Assembly (NCBI RefSeq): GCF_032818155.1 | Contig: NZ_CP102589.1 | Span: 2,342,001-2,406,000, forward strand | Length of the DNA stretch: 64,000 bases | Direction: 5' to 3' | DNA from: Niallia taxi | Lineage (GTDB): Bacteria; Bacillota; Bacilli; Bacillales; Cytobacillaceae | In this document: one piece after another, positions 33,562 to 42,684 of the stretch | How positions within the stretch are numbered: position 1 is the stretch's first letter | Layout: each line of letters begins with the position of its first letter | Notes under the pieces: model-generated | Seen by the model: the letters and a program-made list of their open reading frames with translations, nothing else | What the model was told of the DNA's origin: nothing | The model's database searches: none | Program-made: the position numbers and the translations under genes

Positions 33562-33909
33562 ATGACTGTTTATGTATACCAAACATTCTCTATAAAACAG
33601 GATAAATTTAAGGAGGGACTTGAAAACCTACGTGAATTAAAAAAATTCAGCAATGAAAATTATTCGCATAAGGTCGAAATATTGACACCTATATCTGGTA
33701 ATGACCATACATATGCCTTATTGACAGAGTATGAAGGACTTGCGGAAATGGAACTGCAAAGTAAAAAGATGACAGAGGATGAAGATTATCAAAAGCTAAT
33801 TGGTGAATTCTTTTTACAAAACATTGAACAAGGTAGCATGCATACCCAAATTTACCGGGCAATGGTTGAAAAGAAGGAAAAAAAGAATAAGGATAAAGAA
33901 GCAGAATAA
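33562..33909 (+). CDS. small alpha-beta barrel (ABM/NIPSNAP-like) protein
   Basis: This 115-residue protein begins VYVYQTFSIKQDKFKEGLEN, has a central TYALLTEYEGLAEMELQSKK and ends in a highly charged KEKKNKDKEAE tail. The spacing of strand, helix, strand and helix suggests the dimeric ferredoxin-like fold of ABM, NIPSNAP and stress-responsive proteins, but I do not see a decisive motif. GGAGGTAC lies nine bases before the ATG. It has its own gap upstream of yneT (135 bases) and is probably monocistronic. Confidence 0.55.
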   Translation: MTVYVYQTFSIKQDKFKEGLENLRELKKFSNENYSHKVEILTPISGNDHTYALLTEYEGLAEMELQSKKMTEDEDYQKLIGEFFLQNIEQGSMHTQIYRAMVEKKEKKNKDKEAE

Positions 33910-34044
33910 AGGAAAATGTTACTGCATTTTATTTGCTATTTACGCTTAAACTGGACTAGTATAAATGGTAATAAAGATGGTTCCTGCTTGTAGTTAAAGG
34001 GACTCGAAATATAAAGCAAACAAAACCATAGAGGAGGAACAATA

Positions 34045-34458
34045 ATGGCAATTGAAAACCCAAGCAGAGAAGAAATCGGCAAAATTCTTAAAAAAGCTAA
34101 AACAATAGCGGTTGTTGGTTTAAGTGATAATCCGGAGAGAACGTCTTTTATGATCGCAAACGCTATGATGCAGGCGGGTTATGATATCATTCCCGTTAAC
34201 CCTACAGTGGATGAAGTTCTTGGCAAAAAAGCATATAAGAGCCTGACAGAGATTAAAGAGCATGTTGATATCGTCAATGTATTCAGAAGATCGGAATTCC
34301 TCCCAGAGGTAGCAGCGGAATTCGAACAGATTGATGCAGATGTATTTTGGGCACAGCAAGGACTTGTACATGAAGAAACCTTTAACACTTTGAAAGATAA
34401 GGGCTATACCGTAATTATGGACAGATGCATTAAAGTCGAACACGCTTTGACAAAATAA
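34045..34458 (+). CDS. yneT: CoA-binding domain protein YneT
   Basis: This 137-residue cytoplasmic protein is a single Rossmann-fold CoA_binding_2 domain. The nucleotide loop is VVGLSDNPERTSF (about 22-34), followed by YDIIPVNPTVDEVLGKKAY, HVDIVNVFRRSEF and the closing VIMDRCIKVEH. In B. subtilis yneT lies upstream of parE-parC as here, so synteny supports the name. The precise role is unknown. GAGGAGG precedes the ATG by seven bases. It ends at a two-tier terminator, after which parE has its own promoter. Confidence 0.85.
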   Translation: MAIENPSREEIGKILKKAKTIAVVGLSDNPERTSFMIANAMMQAGYDIIPVNPTVDEVLGKKAYKSLTEIKEHVDIVNVFRRSEFLPEVAAEFEQIDADVFWAQQGLVHEETFNTLKDKGYTVIMDRCIKVEHALTK

Positions 34459-34464
34459 ACCGTG

Positions 34465-34539
34465 AAAACGGATGCGAACAAGGCTTCTCAAGCTATAATT
34501 TTCCGCTTGAGATACCGCCTCATTTGCATCTGTTTTTTT
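34465..34539 (+). terminator. two-tier terminator after yneT
   Basis: An outer stem with GGATGCGAA near 34470 and TTTGCATCT near 34523 encloses an inner perfect hairpin TCTCAAGC/GCTTGAGA (34486-34493 with 34505-34512); a seven-T run follows at the end. Confidence 0.72.
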
Positions 34540-34766
34540 ATTTTTATAAATAAGCAAGCGGTAAAGACCTTGGAGGAGAAACGGTAGTTAGCGTTTTTTT
34601 TATAAGAAATATGTGTTAACATAATTAAGATGCTTGAAACGAACCTTATAAAAAAAAGCTTTTCTCTTTTTGCTTTCTTGGTATAATATTGAATCTAATC
34701 GACTATTTTCAGAAAATAATCGAATTATTTATTTGCTTGTAGAAAAAATGCTGTTATCATATCATA

Positions 34767-34780
34767 AGAACAATTGTTCT
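34767..34780. promoter_or_regulatory. LexA-like box 1 upstream of parE
   Basis: AGAACAATTGTTCT is a perfect 14-base palindrome of the form GAAC-N4-GTTC, the layout of the Bacillus LexA (DinR) box. It lies about 190 bases upstream of parE. Confidence 0.5.
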
Positions 34781-34905
34781 GGTAATGATCTATTTTATCT
34801 CACATGCATAAAATGGTGTCCTTCGTCCACTATAGAAGGCAAAAAGACTAAAGAAAAAATAATTCTTCTCTTTTAGAGGATAAATGAAATTATAGACGAA
34901 TACAT

Positions 34906-34940
34906 AAACAATTGTTCGACATGCTACATACAAAGATAAT
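34906..34940 (+). promoter_or_regulatory. parE promoter with overlapping LexA-like box 2
   Basis: TTGTTC (34912-34917) and GATAAT (34935-34940) with a 17-base spacer form a sigma-A type promoter. AAACAATTGTTCGA, read inverted as CGAACAATTGTTTA, is a LexA-like box overlapping the -35, well placed for repression. Confidence 0.55.
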
Positions 34941-34967
34941 ATGTCGTGTTTTTGAGGTGAAAGGGGT

Positions 34968-36953
34968 ATGTCTGTGGCGAAAAATCAACAACCATTTGAC
35001 TATAACGATGATGCCATTCAGGTGCTGGAAGGACTAGAAGCTGTCAGGAAACGTCCTGGTATGTATATCGGAAGCACAGATGCAAGAGGATTGCATCATT
35101 TAGTATATGAAATAGTGGACAATGCTGTCGATGAGGCATTGGCCGGCTTTGGTGAAGAGATCATCGTGAAAATCCATAAGGATAATTCTATAAGTGTTCA
35201 GGATAAAGGACGAGGATTACCGACAGGAATGCACAAAATCGGCAAGCCGACACCGGAAGTAATCTTTACGATTCTTCATGCAGGTGGAAAATTTGGGCAA
35301 GGCGGTTACAAAACAAGCGGGGGGCTGCATGGTGTTGGTGCTTCTGTTGTTAACGCGCTGTCTGAGTGGGTTGTCGTTAAAATTAAGAGGGACGGATTTA
35401 TATATGAACAGCGTTTTGAAGATGGAGGCAAGCCGGTAACGACGCTTGAAAAGCTCGGCAAAACGAATCAAACCGGCACAACTATTCACTTTAAGCCAGA
35501 TCCTACCATCTTCTCTACAACTACTTATAATTTTGAAACGCTTTCAGAACGATTGCGTGAATCAGCCTTTTTATTAAAAGGCTTGAAAATTGAGTTAATC
35601 GATGATCGCCAAGGGGAGCATACTGTTTTTCATTATGAAAACGGGATTGAAGCCTTTGTTGAATATTTGAATGAAGAGAAGGATAACCTTCATCCTGTTG
35701 TCAGCCTTGAAGGAGAAAGCAACGGAATTGAAGTGGAGTTCGCTTTCCAATTTAATGATGGCTATTCAGAAAACGTCTTGTCCTTTGTTAACAACGTTCG
35801 CACGAAAGACGGCGGAACACATGAGGCTGGCAGTAAGACTGCCATGACAAGAATGTTCAATGAGTATGCACGAAAGGTTAATCTTCTTAAGGAAAAGGAT
35901 AAAAATCTGGACGGCTCTGACATTCGTGAAGGATTGTCAGCGATTGTTTCTGTCCGTGTACCGGAGAACCTGCTTCAATTTGAAGGACAAACGAAAGGAA
36001 AGCTTGGCACAAGTGAAGCTAGATCTGCTGTTGATGCAGTAGTTTCAGAGCATCTTGCCTACTTTTTTGAAGAAAATCCTGAGACAAGCTCTCTTCTCAT
36101 TAAGAAAGCAATCAAGGCATATCAAGCACGTGAAGCTGCTCGTAAAGCAAGAGAAGAAGCAAGAAGCGGCAAGAAAAGAAAGCGCGGGGAAACGGTGCTT
36201 TCAGGTAAGCTTACTCCAGCACAATCGAAAAACCCGCAAAAAAATGAACTTTATCTTGTAGAGGGTGATTCAGCCGGCGGTTCTGCTAAGCAAGGCAGAG
36301 ACAGACGCTTCCAGGCAGTTCTTCCTTTAAGAGGTAAAGTAATCAATACAGAAAAAGCTAAGCTGTCTGATATCTTTAAAAATGAAGAGATCAATACAAT
36401 CATCCATGCTGTTGGAGCGGGAGTTGGAGCAGACTTCAATATTGAAGATTCCAATTATGATAAAGTCATCATTATGACAGATGCCGATACAGACGGAGCA
36501 CATATCCAAGTACTTCTGCTGACATTCTTCTATCGTTATATGAAGCCGCTAGTAGAAGCAGGCAAAGTGTATATTGCCTTACCTCCGCTTTACAAGGTAA
36601 GCAGAGGATCTGGCAAAAAAGAGGTTATTGAGTATTCATGGAGCGATGATGACTTGCAGGATGCCATAAAAAAAGTCGGCAGAGGCTATGTTCTGCAACG
36701 TTATAAAGGGTTGGGTGAGATGAATGCCGACCAGCTTTGGGATACGACAATGAATCCTGATACACGAACGTTAATACGCGTTAAAATCGATGATATCGCA
36801 AGAGCTGAACGCCGCATTACCACATTGATGGGCGATAAGGTAGAACCTCGCCGCAAGTGGATTGAATCAAATGTAGCGTTTGGTTTAGAAGAAGAAGGAA
36901 ATATTCTCGAAAATGAAAATATCGTGGTTGCAGAGGAGGGGGATGAATCATGA
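34968..36953 (+). CDS. parE: DNA topoisomerase IV subunit B (ParE)
   Basis: This 661-residue ATPase subunit of topoisomerase IV decatenates daughter chromosomes with ParC. The GHKL ATPase has [22 protein letters not shown] and [15 protein letters not shown]; the TOPRIM domain has [15 protein letters not shown] and [10 protein letters not shown], with the acidic metal ligands. The C-terminal [14 protein letters not shown] is intact. Overlap by four bases with parC (ATGA) and yneT synteny distinguish it from GyrB. The ATG at 34968 has GAGGTG eight bases upstream; a GTG two codons in is an alternative. Confidence 0.96.
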   Translation: MSVAKNQQPFDYNDDAIQVLEGLEAVRKRPGMYIGSTDARGLHHLVYEIVDNAVDEALAGFGEEIIVKIHKDNSISVQDKGRGLPTGMHKIGKPTPEVIFTILHAGGKFGQGGYKTSGGLHGVGASVVNALSEWVVVKIKRDGFIYEQRFEDGGKPVTTLEKLGKTNQTGTTIHFKPDPTIFSTTTYNFETLSERLRESAFLLKGLKIELIDDRQGEHTVFHYENGIEAFVEYLNEEKDNLHPVVSLEGESNGIEVEFAFQFNDGYSENVLSFVNNVRTKDGGTHEAGSKTAMTRMFNEYARKVNLLKEKDKNLDGSDIREGLSAIVSVRVPENLLQFEGQTKGKLGTSEARSAVDAVVSEHLAYFFEENPETSSLLIKKAIKAYQAREAARKAREEARSGKKRKRGETVLSGKLTPAQSKNPQKNELYLVEGDSAGGSAKQGRDRRFQAVLPLRGKVINTEKAKLSDIFKNEEINTIIHAVGAGVGADFNIEDSNYDKVIIMTDADTDGAHIQVLLLTFFYRYMKPLVEAGKVYIALPPLYKVSRGSGKKEVIEYSWSDDDLQDAIKKVGRGYVLQRYKGLGEMNADQLWDTTMNPDTRTLIRVKIDDIARAERRITTLMGDKVEPRRKWIESNVAFGLEEEGNILENENIVVAEEGDES

Positions 36954-39379
36954 GTTCAACAGAACAATTTCGTGATTTACCTTTAGAGGACGTTCTCGGT
37001 GATCGCTTTGGACGTTATAGTAAATACATCATTCAGGAACGGGCATTACCAGATGCCCGTGATGGCTTAAAACCGGTACAACGCCGTATATTATATGCGA
37101 TGCATGTAGATGGCAATGTGCATGACAAGAACTTCCGTAAGTCAGCTAAGACTGTCGGAAATGTTATCGGTAATTACCATCCTCATGGTGACAGCTCTGT
37201 ATATGAAGCAATGGTCCGTATGAGCCAGGAATGGAAAGTTAGAAATTTGCTGATAGAAATGCATGGAAATAACGGAAGCATCGACGGTGATCCGCCAGCG
37301 GCCATGCGTTATACAGAAGCAAGACTTTCTGCAATATCGTCTGAACTGCTTAAGGATATTGATAAAAGAACAGTCGATTTCATTCCAAACTTTGATGATA
37401 CATCCAGTGAACCGACCGTTTTACCCGCAAAGTTTCCAAACCTGCTTGTAAATGGTTCAACTGGAATATCTGCCGGATATGCTACTGATATTCCACCACA
37501 TCATCTTGGAGAAGTCATCGATGGTGTCATCGAAAGAATGGACAATCCAGCTTCAACAGTAGATGACATTATGCAGCATATTAAAGGTCCTGATTTCCCG
37601 ACAGGCGGCATTATCCAAGGCGTGGAAGGTATTAAAAAAGCCTATGAAACAGGAAAAGGCAAAATCATCGTTAGAGGAAAAGCTGCCATTGAAGACATTC
37701 GCGGCGGTAGACAGCAAATAGTTATAACAGAAATACCTTATGAAATAAACAAAAGTAATTTAGTGAAAAAAATGGATGAAATCAGACTTGATCGCAAGGT
37801 GGAGGGCATCTCAGAGGTGCGTGACGAAACCGACCGTACTGGTTTAAGAATTGTAGTTGAACTGAAAAAAGACGCAGACGCATCTGGCATTCTGCATTAC
37901 TTATACAAAAATACAGATTTACAAATTACTTATAGCTTCAATATGGTAGCCATCCACAATAAACGTCCAAAGCTAATGGGCATTCTTGAGATGCTTGATG
38001 CTTATATTGAGCATCAAAAGGATGTTGTCATAAGAAGGACTCGTTTTGATCTTGAAAAAGCAAAGGAAAGACAGCATATTGTTGACGGACTTATTAAAGC
38101 ACTATCGATTTTAGATGAAGTTATCACAACAATCCGTGCTTCTAAAGATAAACGAGATGCTAAGGATAATTTGATTTCATCCTTCCAATTTTCTGAAGCG
38201 CAAGCAGAAGCGATCGTTTCCTTGCAGCTTTACAGATTGACGAATACGGATATAACAGCATTGACAGCAGAAGCTGAAGAGCTAGCAAAAAAAATCGAGG
38301 AATGGTCTGCCATTCTTTCAAGTGAGAAAAAGCTGGTGTCCGTTATTAAAAAAGAGTTGAAGGATGTCAAAAAACGCTTTATTTCTGAGCGTCGGACTGT
38401 TATTCAAGCAGAGATTGAGGAAATCAAAATCAATCTTGAAGTGCTTGTCGGCAGTGAGGATGTTATCGTTACTGTAACGAAAGAAGGCTATATAAAGCGT
38501 ACAAGTCAGCGTTCTTTTGCCGCAAGCAATGGACAGGATTTCGGTATGAAGGATACAGACCGAATTCTCGCCAAGTTGGATATTAATACAACAGAAGTTG
38601 TATTGTTGTTCACTAATAAAGGGAATTATTTATATTGCCCTGTTCATGAACTCCCAGATATTCGCTGGAAGGATCTTGGTCAGCATATTTCCAATATCAT
38701 TCCGATTGACAGGGATGAAAGCATCATCCATGCTATCCCTGTTAAAAGCTTTGATGAGGGTAAATACTTGCTATTCTTCACGAAAAATGGAATGGCGAAA
38801 AAGACTGAAATGACAAGCTATAAAGCACAGCGCTATAGCAAGCCCCTTGTTGCCTTAAATCTGAAAGGCGATGATGAGGTAGTAGATGTTGTCGTTACAG
38901 ATGGAACGAAAGAAATCTTAATGGCTACACACTATGGCTATGCATTACGCTTCCACGAGGAAGAAGTTAATATTGTTGGACCAAGAGCTTCCGGAGTGAA
39001 GGGGATAGCCTTGAAGGATGATGATTTTGTTGTATCAGGTCAAATCATTACCGATGTGAAAAGTGAATCGGTTGTCATTATCACACAACGAGGATCCATT
39101 AAGAAAATGAAATTAAGTGAATTCGAAAATGGCGGCAGGGCGAAGCGTGGCGTTGTTATGCTAAGAGAACTGAAATCGAATCCACATCGTATTGTTAATA
39201 TGTTTATTGCCGCAAAGGCAGATATTGTTCATATTCATACAGAAAAGGGAATGCTTGAAGAAGTATTGGTCGAATCCATTCGATTTAATGACAGATATTC
39301 AAATGGTTCGTTTGTAATCGACGAAACAGAAGCTGGGAAAGCCGAATCAGCATGGATTACCAAGATTGCAGAAGCTTAA
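36950..39379 (+). CDS. parC: DNA topoisomerase IV subunit A (ParC)
   Basis: This 809-residue subunit cuts and rejoins DNA. The catalytic Tyr121 lies in AAMRYTEAR, the winged-helix region in [18 protein letters not shown] holds Ser82-Ser83 and Glu86, the positions equivalent to quinolone-target residues Ser80/Ser81/Glu84 of GrlA, and all are of the sensitive type. IPTDGG-like and QIILTEIPY-type motifs are replaced by [14 protein letters not shown]. The C-terminal part (about 500-800) is a beta-propeller with repeats such as RTSQRSFAA and [11 protein letters not shown]. Four-base overlap with parE couples translation. Ends at a good terminator. Confidence 0.96.
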   Translation: MSSTEQFRDLPLEDVLGDRFGRYSKYIIQERALPDARDGLKPVQRRILYAMHVDGNVHDKNFRKSAKTVGNVIGNYHPHGDSSVYEAMVRMSQEWKVRNLLIEMHGNNGSIDGDPPAAMRYTEARLSAISSELLKDIDKRTVDFIPNFDDTSSEPTVLPAKFPNLLVNGSTGISAGYATDIPPHHLGEVIDGVIERMDNPASTVDDIMQHIKGPDFPTGGIIQGVEGIKKAYETGKGKIIVRGKAAIEDIRGGRQQIVITEIPYEINKSNLVKKMDEIRLDRKVEGISEVRDETDRTGLRIVVELKKDADASGILHYLYKNTDLQITYSFNMVAIHNKRPKLMGILEMLDAYIEHQKDVVIRRTRFDLEKAKERQHIVDGLIKALSILDEVITTIRASKDKRDAKDNLISSFQFSEAQAEAIVSLQLYRLTNTDITALTAEAEELAKKIEEWSAILSSEKKLVSVIKKELKDVKKRFISERRTVIQAEIEEIKINLEVLVGSEDVIVTVTKEGYIKRTSQRSFAASNGQDFGMKDTDRILAKLDINTTEVVLLFTNKGNYLYCPVHELPDIRWKDLGQHISNIIPIDRDESIIHAIPVKSFDEGKYLLFFTKNGMAKKTEMTSYKAQRYSKPLVALNLKGDDEVVDVVVTDGTKEILMATHYGYALRFHEEEVNIVGPRASGVKGIALKDDDFVVSGQIITDVKSESVVIITQRGSIKKMKLSEFENGGRAKRGVVMLRELKSNPHRIVNMFIAAKADIVHIHTEKGMLEEVLVESIRFNDRYSNGSFVIDETEAGKAESAWITKIAEA

Positions 39380-39386
39380 GAAAAAA

Positions 39387-39418
39387 AATCCTTCACCACA
39401 TGGTGGAGGATTTTTTCT
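39387..39418 (+). terminator. terminator after parC
   Basis: AATCCTTCACCA and TGGTGGAGGATT pair (one bulge) and a six-T run follows. Confidence 0.88.
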
Positions 39419-39490
39419 TTTCCTTTCTTACATGTTTTTTCCATTAATGGAGATGATATTAATAATGGGATTTATGTAGGAGGGATAATT

Positions 39491-40249
39491 TTGAGAAAAG
39501 AACTATTGTTCGCATTTACAGCATTTTTTTTCATGTCACTAAGTGCGATAACAGGCGCATACGCATTAGAAAACGGAGAGCAAGAAAAGATATTATTGGA
39601 GGAACAAAAGGACTTCAACGGCGATGGGAAAACAGAAAACATGACGTTACTTGGCATTTCTTCTGAGGATGAAGACAATTTCTTTAAAAAGCTGACAATT
39701 CAAGTGTCAGACGAAAAAGAAACGAAAGCAGATATAACGATGGATGGTGGATATAATCCAAACTTAGAACTGTATGATCTTGATGGTGATAAACAGGAGG
39801 AAATGTTTCTGACGATTTCTGATAACGAACGAAACAGCAGAAAAAGATACCAATTATTTGATTTTAATGGGACTGAAATAAAGGAAGTAGCAATTCCTGA
39901 ATTACCTGTAATGACAAGCAGCTTTAAGGATGATTATAAAGCAGAGCTAGTTATTGATGGTCTAAAAACATATAATTTTGATTTATATGAACGAAAAAAT
40001 ACATATGAACAATTAGGCTTGTACCAAAACGGACATTTAAATGAGTCAACAGAGCTTATAATCAATCCTTTTACTAGTTTAAAGCCTTCTAGGTATAAAC
40101 AAAAATTCTCATTAGAAGGCAAGCAAATCATCAGTGGAATAGCAGCTGTTGATAAAATTGCTTATCTGGAAACAGTATGGACAAGCAAAAAAGATGGATG
40201 GAAGCTAGAAAAATTTAAAGTGAAAGAAATTAGCAGCAAAACAAAATAA
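39491..40249 (+). CDS. secreted protein with DxDGD calcium-loop repeats
   Basis: This 252-residue exported protein has a signal peptide (1-25, ending AYA) and two calcium-loop motifs of the FG-GAP/EF-hand type, DFNGDGKTE near residue 40 and DLDGDKQEE near 97. The remaining part is beta-rich with charged surface. It resembles VCBS/FG-GAP-like one-domain extracellular proteins of Bacillus; function unknown. The start is a TTG at 39491, with AGGAGGG before it. It stands alone between two terminators. Confidence 0.7.
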   Translation: MRKELLFAFTAFFFMSLSAITGAYALENGEQEKILLEEQKDFNGDGKTENMTLLGISSEDEDNFFKKLTIQVSDEKETKADITMDGGYNPNLELYDLDGDKQEEMFLTISDNERNSRKRYQLFDFNGTEIKEVAIPELPVMTSSFKDDYKAELVIDGLKTYNFDLYERKNTYEQLGLYQNGHLNESTELIINPFTSLKPSRYKQKFSLEGKQIISGIAAVDKIAYLETVWTSKKDGWKLEKFKVKEISSKTK

Positions 40250-40255
40250 CTAAAA

Positions 40256-40299
40256 AAATTACTCAGCCATGCTAATTGAAAGCAGGTTGAGTAATTTTC
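40256..40299 (+). terminator. terminator of the secreted protein gene
   Basis: AAAATTACTCA and TGAGTAATTTT form a long stem around about 20 bases. Confidence 0.75.
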
Positions 40300-40385
40300 T
40301 CTGACAAAATATTTCGTATTTCCAACTATTTTTTATGATAGTATATGTTATATACATCTATTAAATTAGCAAGAAGGGATATTGC

Positions 40386-41447
40386 ATGTCATTTTATAAA
40401 ATGTTAGCATCAGCGCTTATTGGTGGTACAGTTTTTTATTTGTGTCATTTGCCGTTAGCCTGGCTCTTAGGTGCTATGATTGGCACATTAGCTTATGTAA
40501 AGCTCTCCAAACAGACTCCAAAACTACCTTTTTCCTTTCGAACATACGGGTTAATTCCAATCGGCTATACAATTGGGGAACATTTTAATAAACAAACACT
40601 AATGGATATGGTCACACATCTGCCGTCAATGCTCCTTATGACAGTTGGTTTAATCCTGTTCAGTCTGCTGTTGGCAGTTGTGACAAATAAGCTGACACAC
40701 AGTAATTTAAAGTCAACGATAGCAGGGAGTATTCCCGGTGGACTAACGCAAATGATCGCCATCAGCTCTGAGATAAAGGGAATAGATCTTACGGTCGTTA
40801 CGATTATACAAGTATGCAGGATAATAACAGTTATTATGCTAGTGCCTTTTATTGTATACAGTCCAATCCTGCATGCTGGCAGTACAGTAGTATCGGTTGC
40901 AGGAGGAGCACCTGTTAGCTGGCTGATTCTGCCGTTTATGACTATTGCCTTTATTGCTGGAATCATCGCAAAAAAATGCAAATTTCCAACTCCATTTATG
41001 CTCGGACCGCTCATTATTATTGCCATTTTGCTGCTTGCAGGTGTTAATGTAGCAACAATTCCAACACCAATAATAGCTGCAGCACAGGTATTGATTGGGA
41101 TTGATTTAGGTTTACAGATGAAATTCGGAAAAATTGAAAATAAATCACGTTTTCTTGCCGTTTCCGTCATTTCATCAATTGTGCTTGTAAGCTTTTCTTT
41201 TCTACTTTCCGCCATATTGTTGGGAATAGAAGAGAATATCTCATTATTAACCGCATTTATTGGCTTAGCACCAGGAGGAATGGCTGAAATGGCCATTTTA
41301 GGTCAAGCTGTGCATGCCGATTTAACGATCATTACCACATACCAGCTGTTCCGATTATTATTTATTCTATTTATTGTACCAATTATCATGAAAAAAATAT
41401 TCCTATATATGGAACGAAGGAAAGAGATAAAAGCAATATTAAAATGA
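40386..41447 (+). CDS. AbrB (PF05145) family membrane protein
   Basis: This 353-residue integral membrane protein has about ten hydrophobic helices. It is the AbrB membrane family (not the transition-state regulator), with two AbrB-duplication halves (about 10-160 and 185-345), each with a similar Pro/Gly motif: AGSIPGGLTQMIAISSEIKG and GLAPGGMAEMAILGQAVHAD, a clear internal repeat. It is also called ammonia monooxygenase-like; function is not settled, transport being most likely. AAGAAGGG lies before the ATG. Monocistronic. Confidence 0.85.
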   Translation: MSFYKMLASALIGGTVFYLCHLPLAWLLGAMIGTLAYVKLSKQTPKLPFSFRTYGLIPIGYTIGEHFNKQTLMDMVTHLPSMLLMTVGLILFSLLLAVVTNKLTHSNLKSTIAGSIPGGLTQMIAISSEIKGIDLTVVTIIQVCRIITVIMLVPFIVYSPILHAGSTVVSVAGGAPVSWLILPFMTIAFIAGIIAKKCKFPTPFMLGPLIIIAILLLAGVNVATIPTPIIAAAQVLIGIDLGLQMKFGKIENKSRFLAVSVISSIVLVSFSFLLSAILLGIEENISLLTAFIGLAPGGMAEMAILGQAVHADLTIITTYQLFRLLFILFIVPIIMKKIFLYMERRKEIKAILK

Positions 41448-41454
41448 ACCTATG

Positions 41455-41491
41455 AAACTAGACATATAAACATTATGTCTAGTTTTTTTGT
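41455..41491 (+). terminator. terminator after the AbrB-type gene
   Basis: AAACTAGACAT/ATGTCTAGTTT with a nine-base loop and seven T. Confidence 0.9.
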
Positions 41492-41904
41492 ATGAAAAGC
41501 GCTTACATAATAATCAAAAGTGAACTAGGAAAATGAATCTAATAGTAATTAATTTATGATGAAATCAATTAATAAAGACAGGATAAACTATATTATTAAT
41601 GAAGCGAACGAAATTTAATCTAAAGTACAAAATATTTGCTAGTAGATTACGGACAAGCAACCTAGAATCAAAACATCACATGAAACAGCAAAAAAACAAT
41701 ATAAGCAGATATCATTAAAATTTTTTATTCTGTCTCACTATCTAAAGTATACTTAAATTTGAGACAAGATTTTTCAATTTTACCTTTGCTTGTGATAATA
41801 TATATTATGTAAACTAGAAAAAAAGAAAATCCTGATAATCATACTTGCTGTTAGTTTTCTCTTCTTCTGCCATAATAACAATAATAAATATGTTTTAAGG
41901 AGCT
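41492..41904. other. AT-rich intergenic stretch
   Basis: About 410 bases, visibly richer in A and T than its surroundings. It holds no frame with a ribosome site. A cre-resembling TGAAAAGCGCTTACA at 41493-41507 has one extra base in the core. The promoter of the following broken gene probably lies near 41795-41830. Confidence 0.4.
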
Positions 41905-41910
41905 TTGTTC

Positions 41911-42640
41911 ATGTATTTTGATTTTCTTTCAGCATTAAATTCATTGCCTATAAATACATCCGTTTCGAAAGAATTACTTTTAACGACAGAATTTCAAATT
42001 TATGCTGAGCAAGATCTTGTTATGTACTATTCACCACATAATGATTATGTTAACAAGAATGCAAAAATTGTCATTGTTGGTATAACTCCTGGCTGGCTGC
42101 AAATGAAAACGGCTTTTGAAGCTTATTTATCGTGCGAGCAGCAATCTTTAATAGATAAACTGCAATTTACAAAAGAAACAGCAAGCTACGCTGGAACAAT
42201 GCGAGCAAATTTAATTGCCATGCTAGATGAAATTGGTCTCCATAAAGCGTTTGGTATATCCTAGCTGTACTGAATTATTTGCAAACAAACGCTCGTTGCT
42301 GCATACTACCTCCCTTCTTAAATATCCTGTCTTTTATAAAGGGAAAAACTACACAGGTCATAATCCGTCTATGAAGCACAGCAAGCTTCTTACCTCCTTC
42401 GTTTTCTCGGTGTTTCCAGAGGAACTAAAGCTAATCGACAAGAATGCTTTAATCATTCCACTTGGAAAAATTGTCGATGAGATGATAAAGGAATTAGCTT
42501 CAGCAGGTAAAATTAATCAGCCCTTTCTTACTGGTTTTCCCCACCCATCTGGAGCAAATGGCCACCGCCTAAAACAGCTGGAACAGGAAAAAAACCAGCT
42601 AGCTAAGCTAGTATCTTCGTGGAAAAACGACTTGGCATAA
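41911..42640 (+). pseudogene. uracil-DNA glycosylase-like gene, frameshifted
   Basis: The first frame (41911-42264) encodes an N-terminal part with KIVIVGITPGWLQMKTAFEA, a motif A-like G-I-x-P-G. It stops at TAG 42262-42264. The second frame continues as SCTELFANKRSLLHTTSLL and carries FLTGFPHPSGANGHR, the motif B-like H-P-S loop. Removing one T near 42262 joins the two into a continuous protein of about 242 residues. AAGGAG lies eight bases before the ATG at 41911. It is either a true pseudogene or a single-base assembly error. Members of this subfamily are uncharacterised; the DNA-repair role is family knowledge. Confidence 0.68.
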
Positions 42641-42645
42641 GCATA

Positions 42646-42675
42646 AAACAGCCTTCTGCGATCAGAAGGCTGTTT
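42646..42675. terminator. bidirectional terminator
   Basis: AAACAGCCTTCTG/CAGAAGGCTGTTT, a 13-base stem with four-base loop, lies between convergent genes and ends the pectin locus. Confidence 0.85.
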
Positions 42676-42684
42676 GCGAGCTAT

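Noticed and set aside
40565..41296. 243-residue open frame antisense to the AbrB-type gene
   Set aside because: Ser/Ile/Pro-rich shadow typical of the reverse frame of a membrane protein; no ribosome site and the plus-strand gene has a clear internal duplication.
41493..41507. cre-resembling TGAAAAGCGCTTACA
   Set aside because: The core has an extra base and the site is 400 bases from the next gene, immediately after a terminator.
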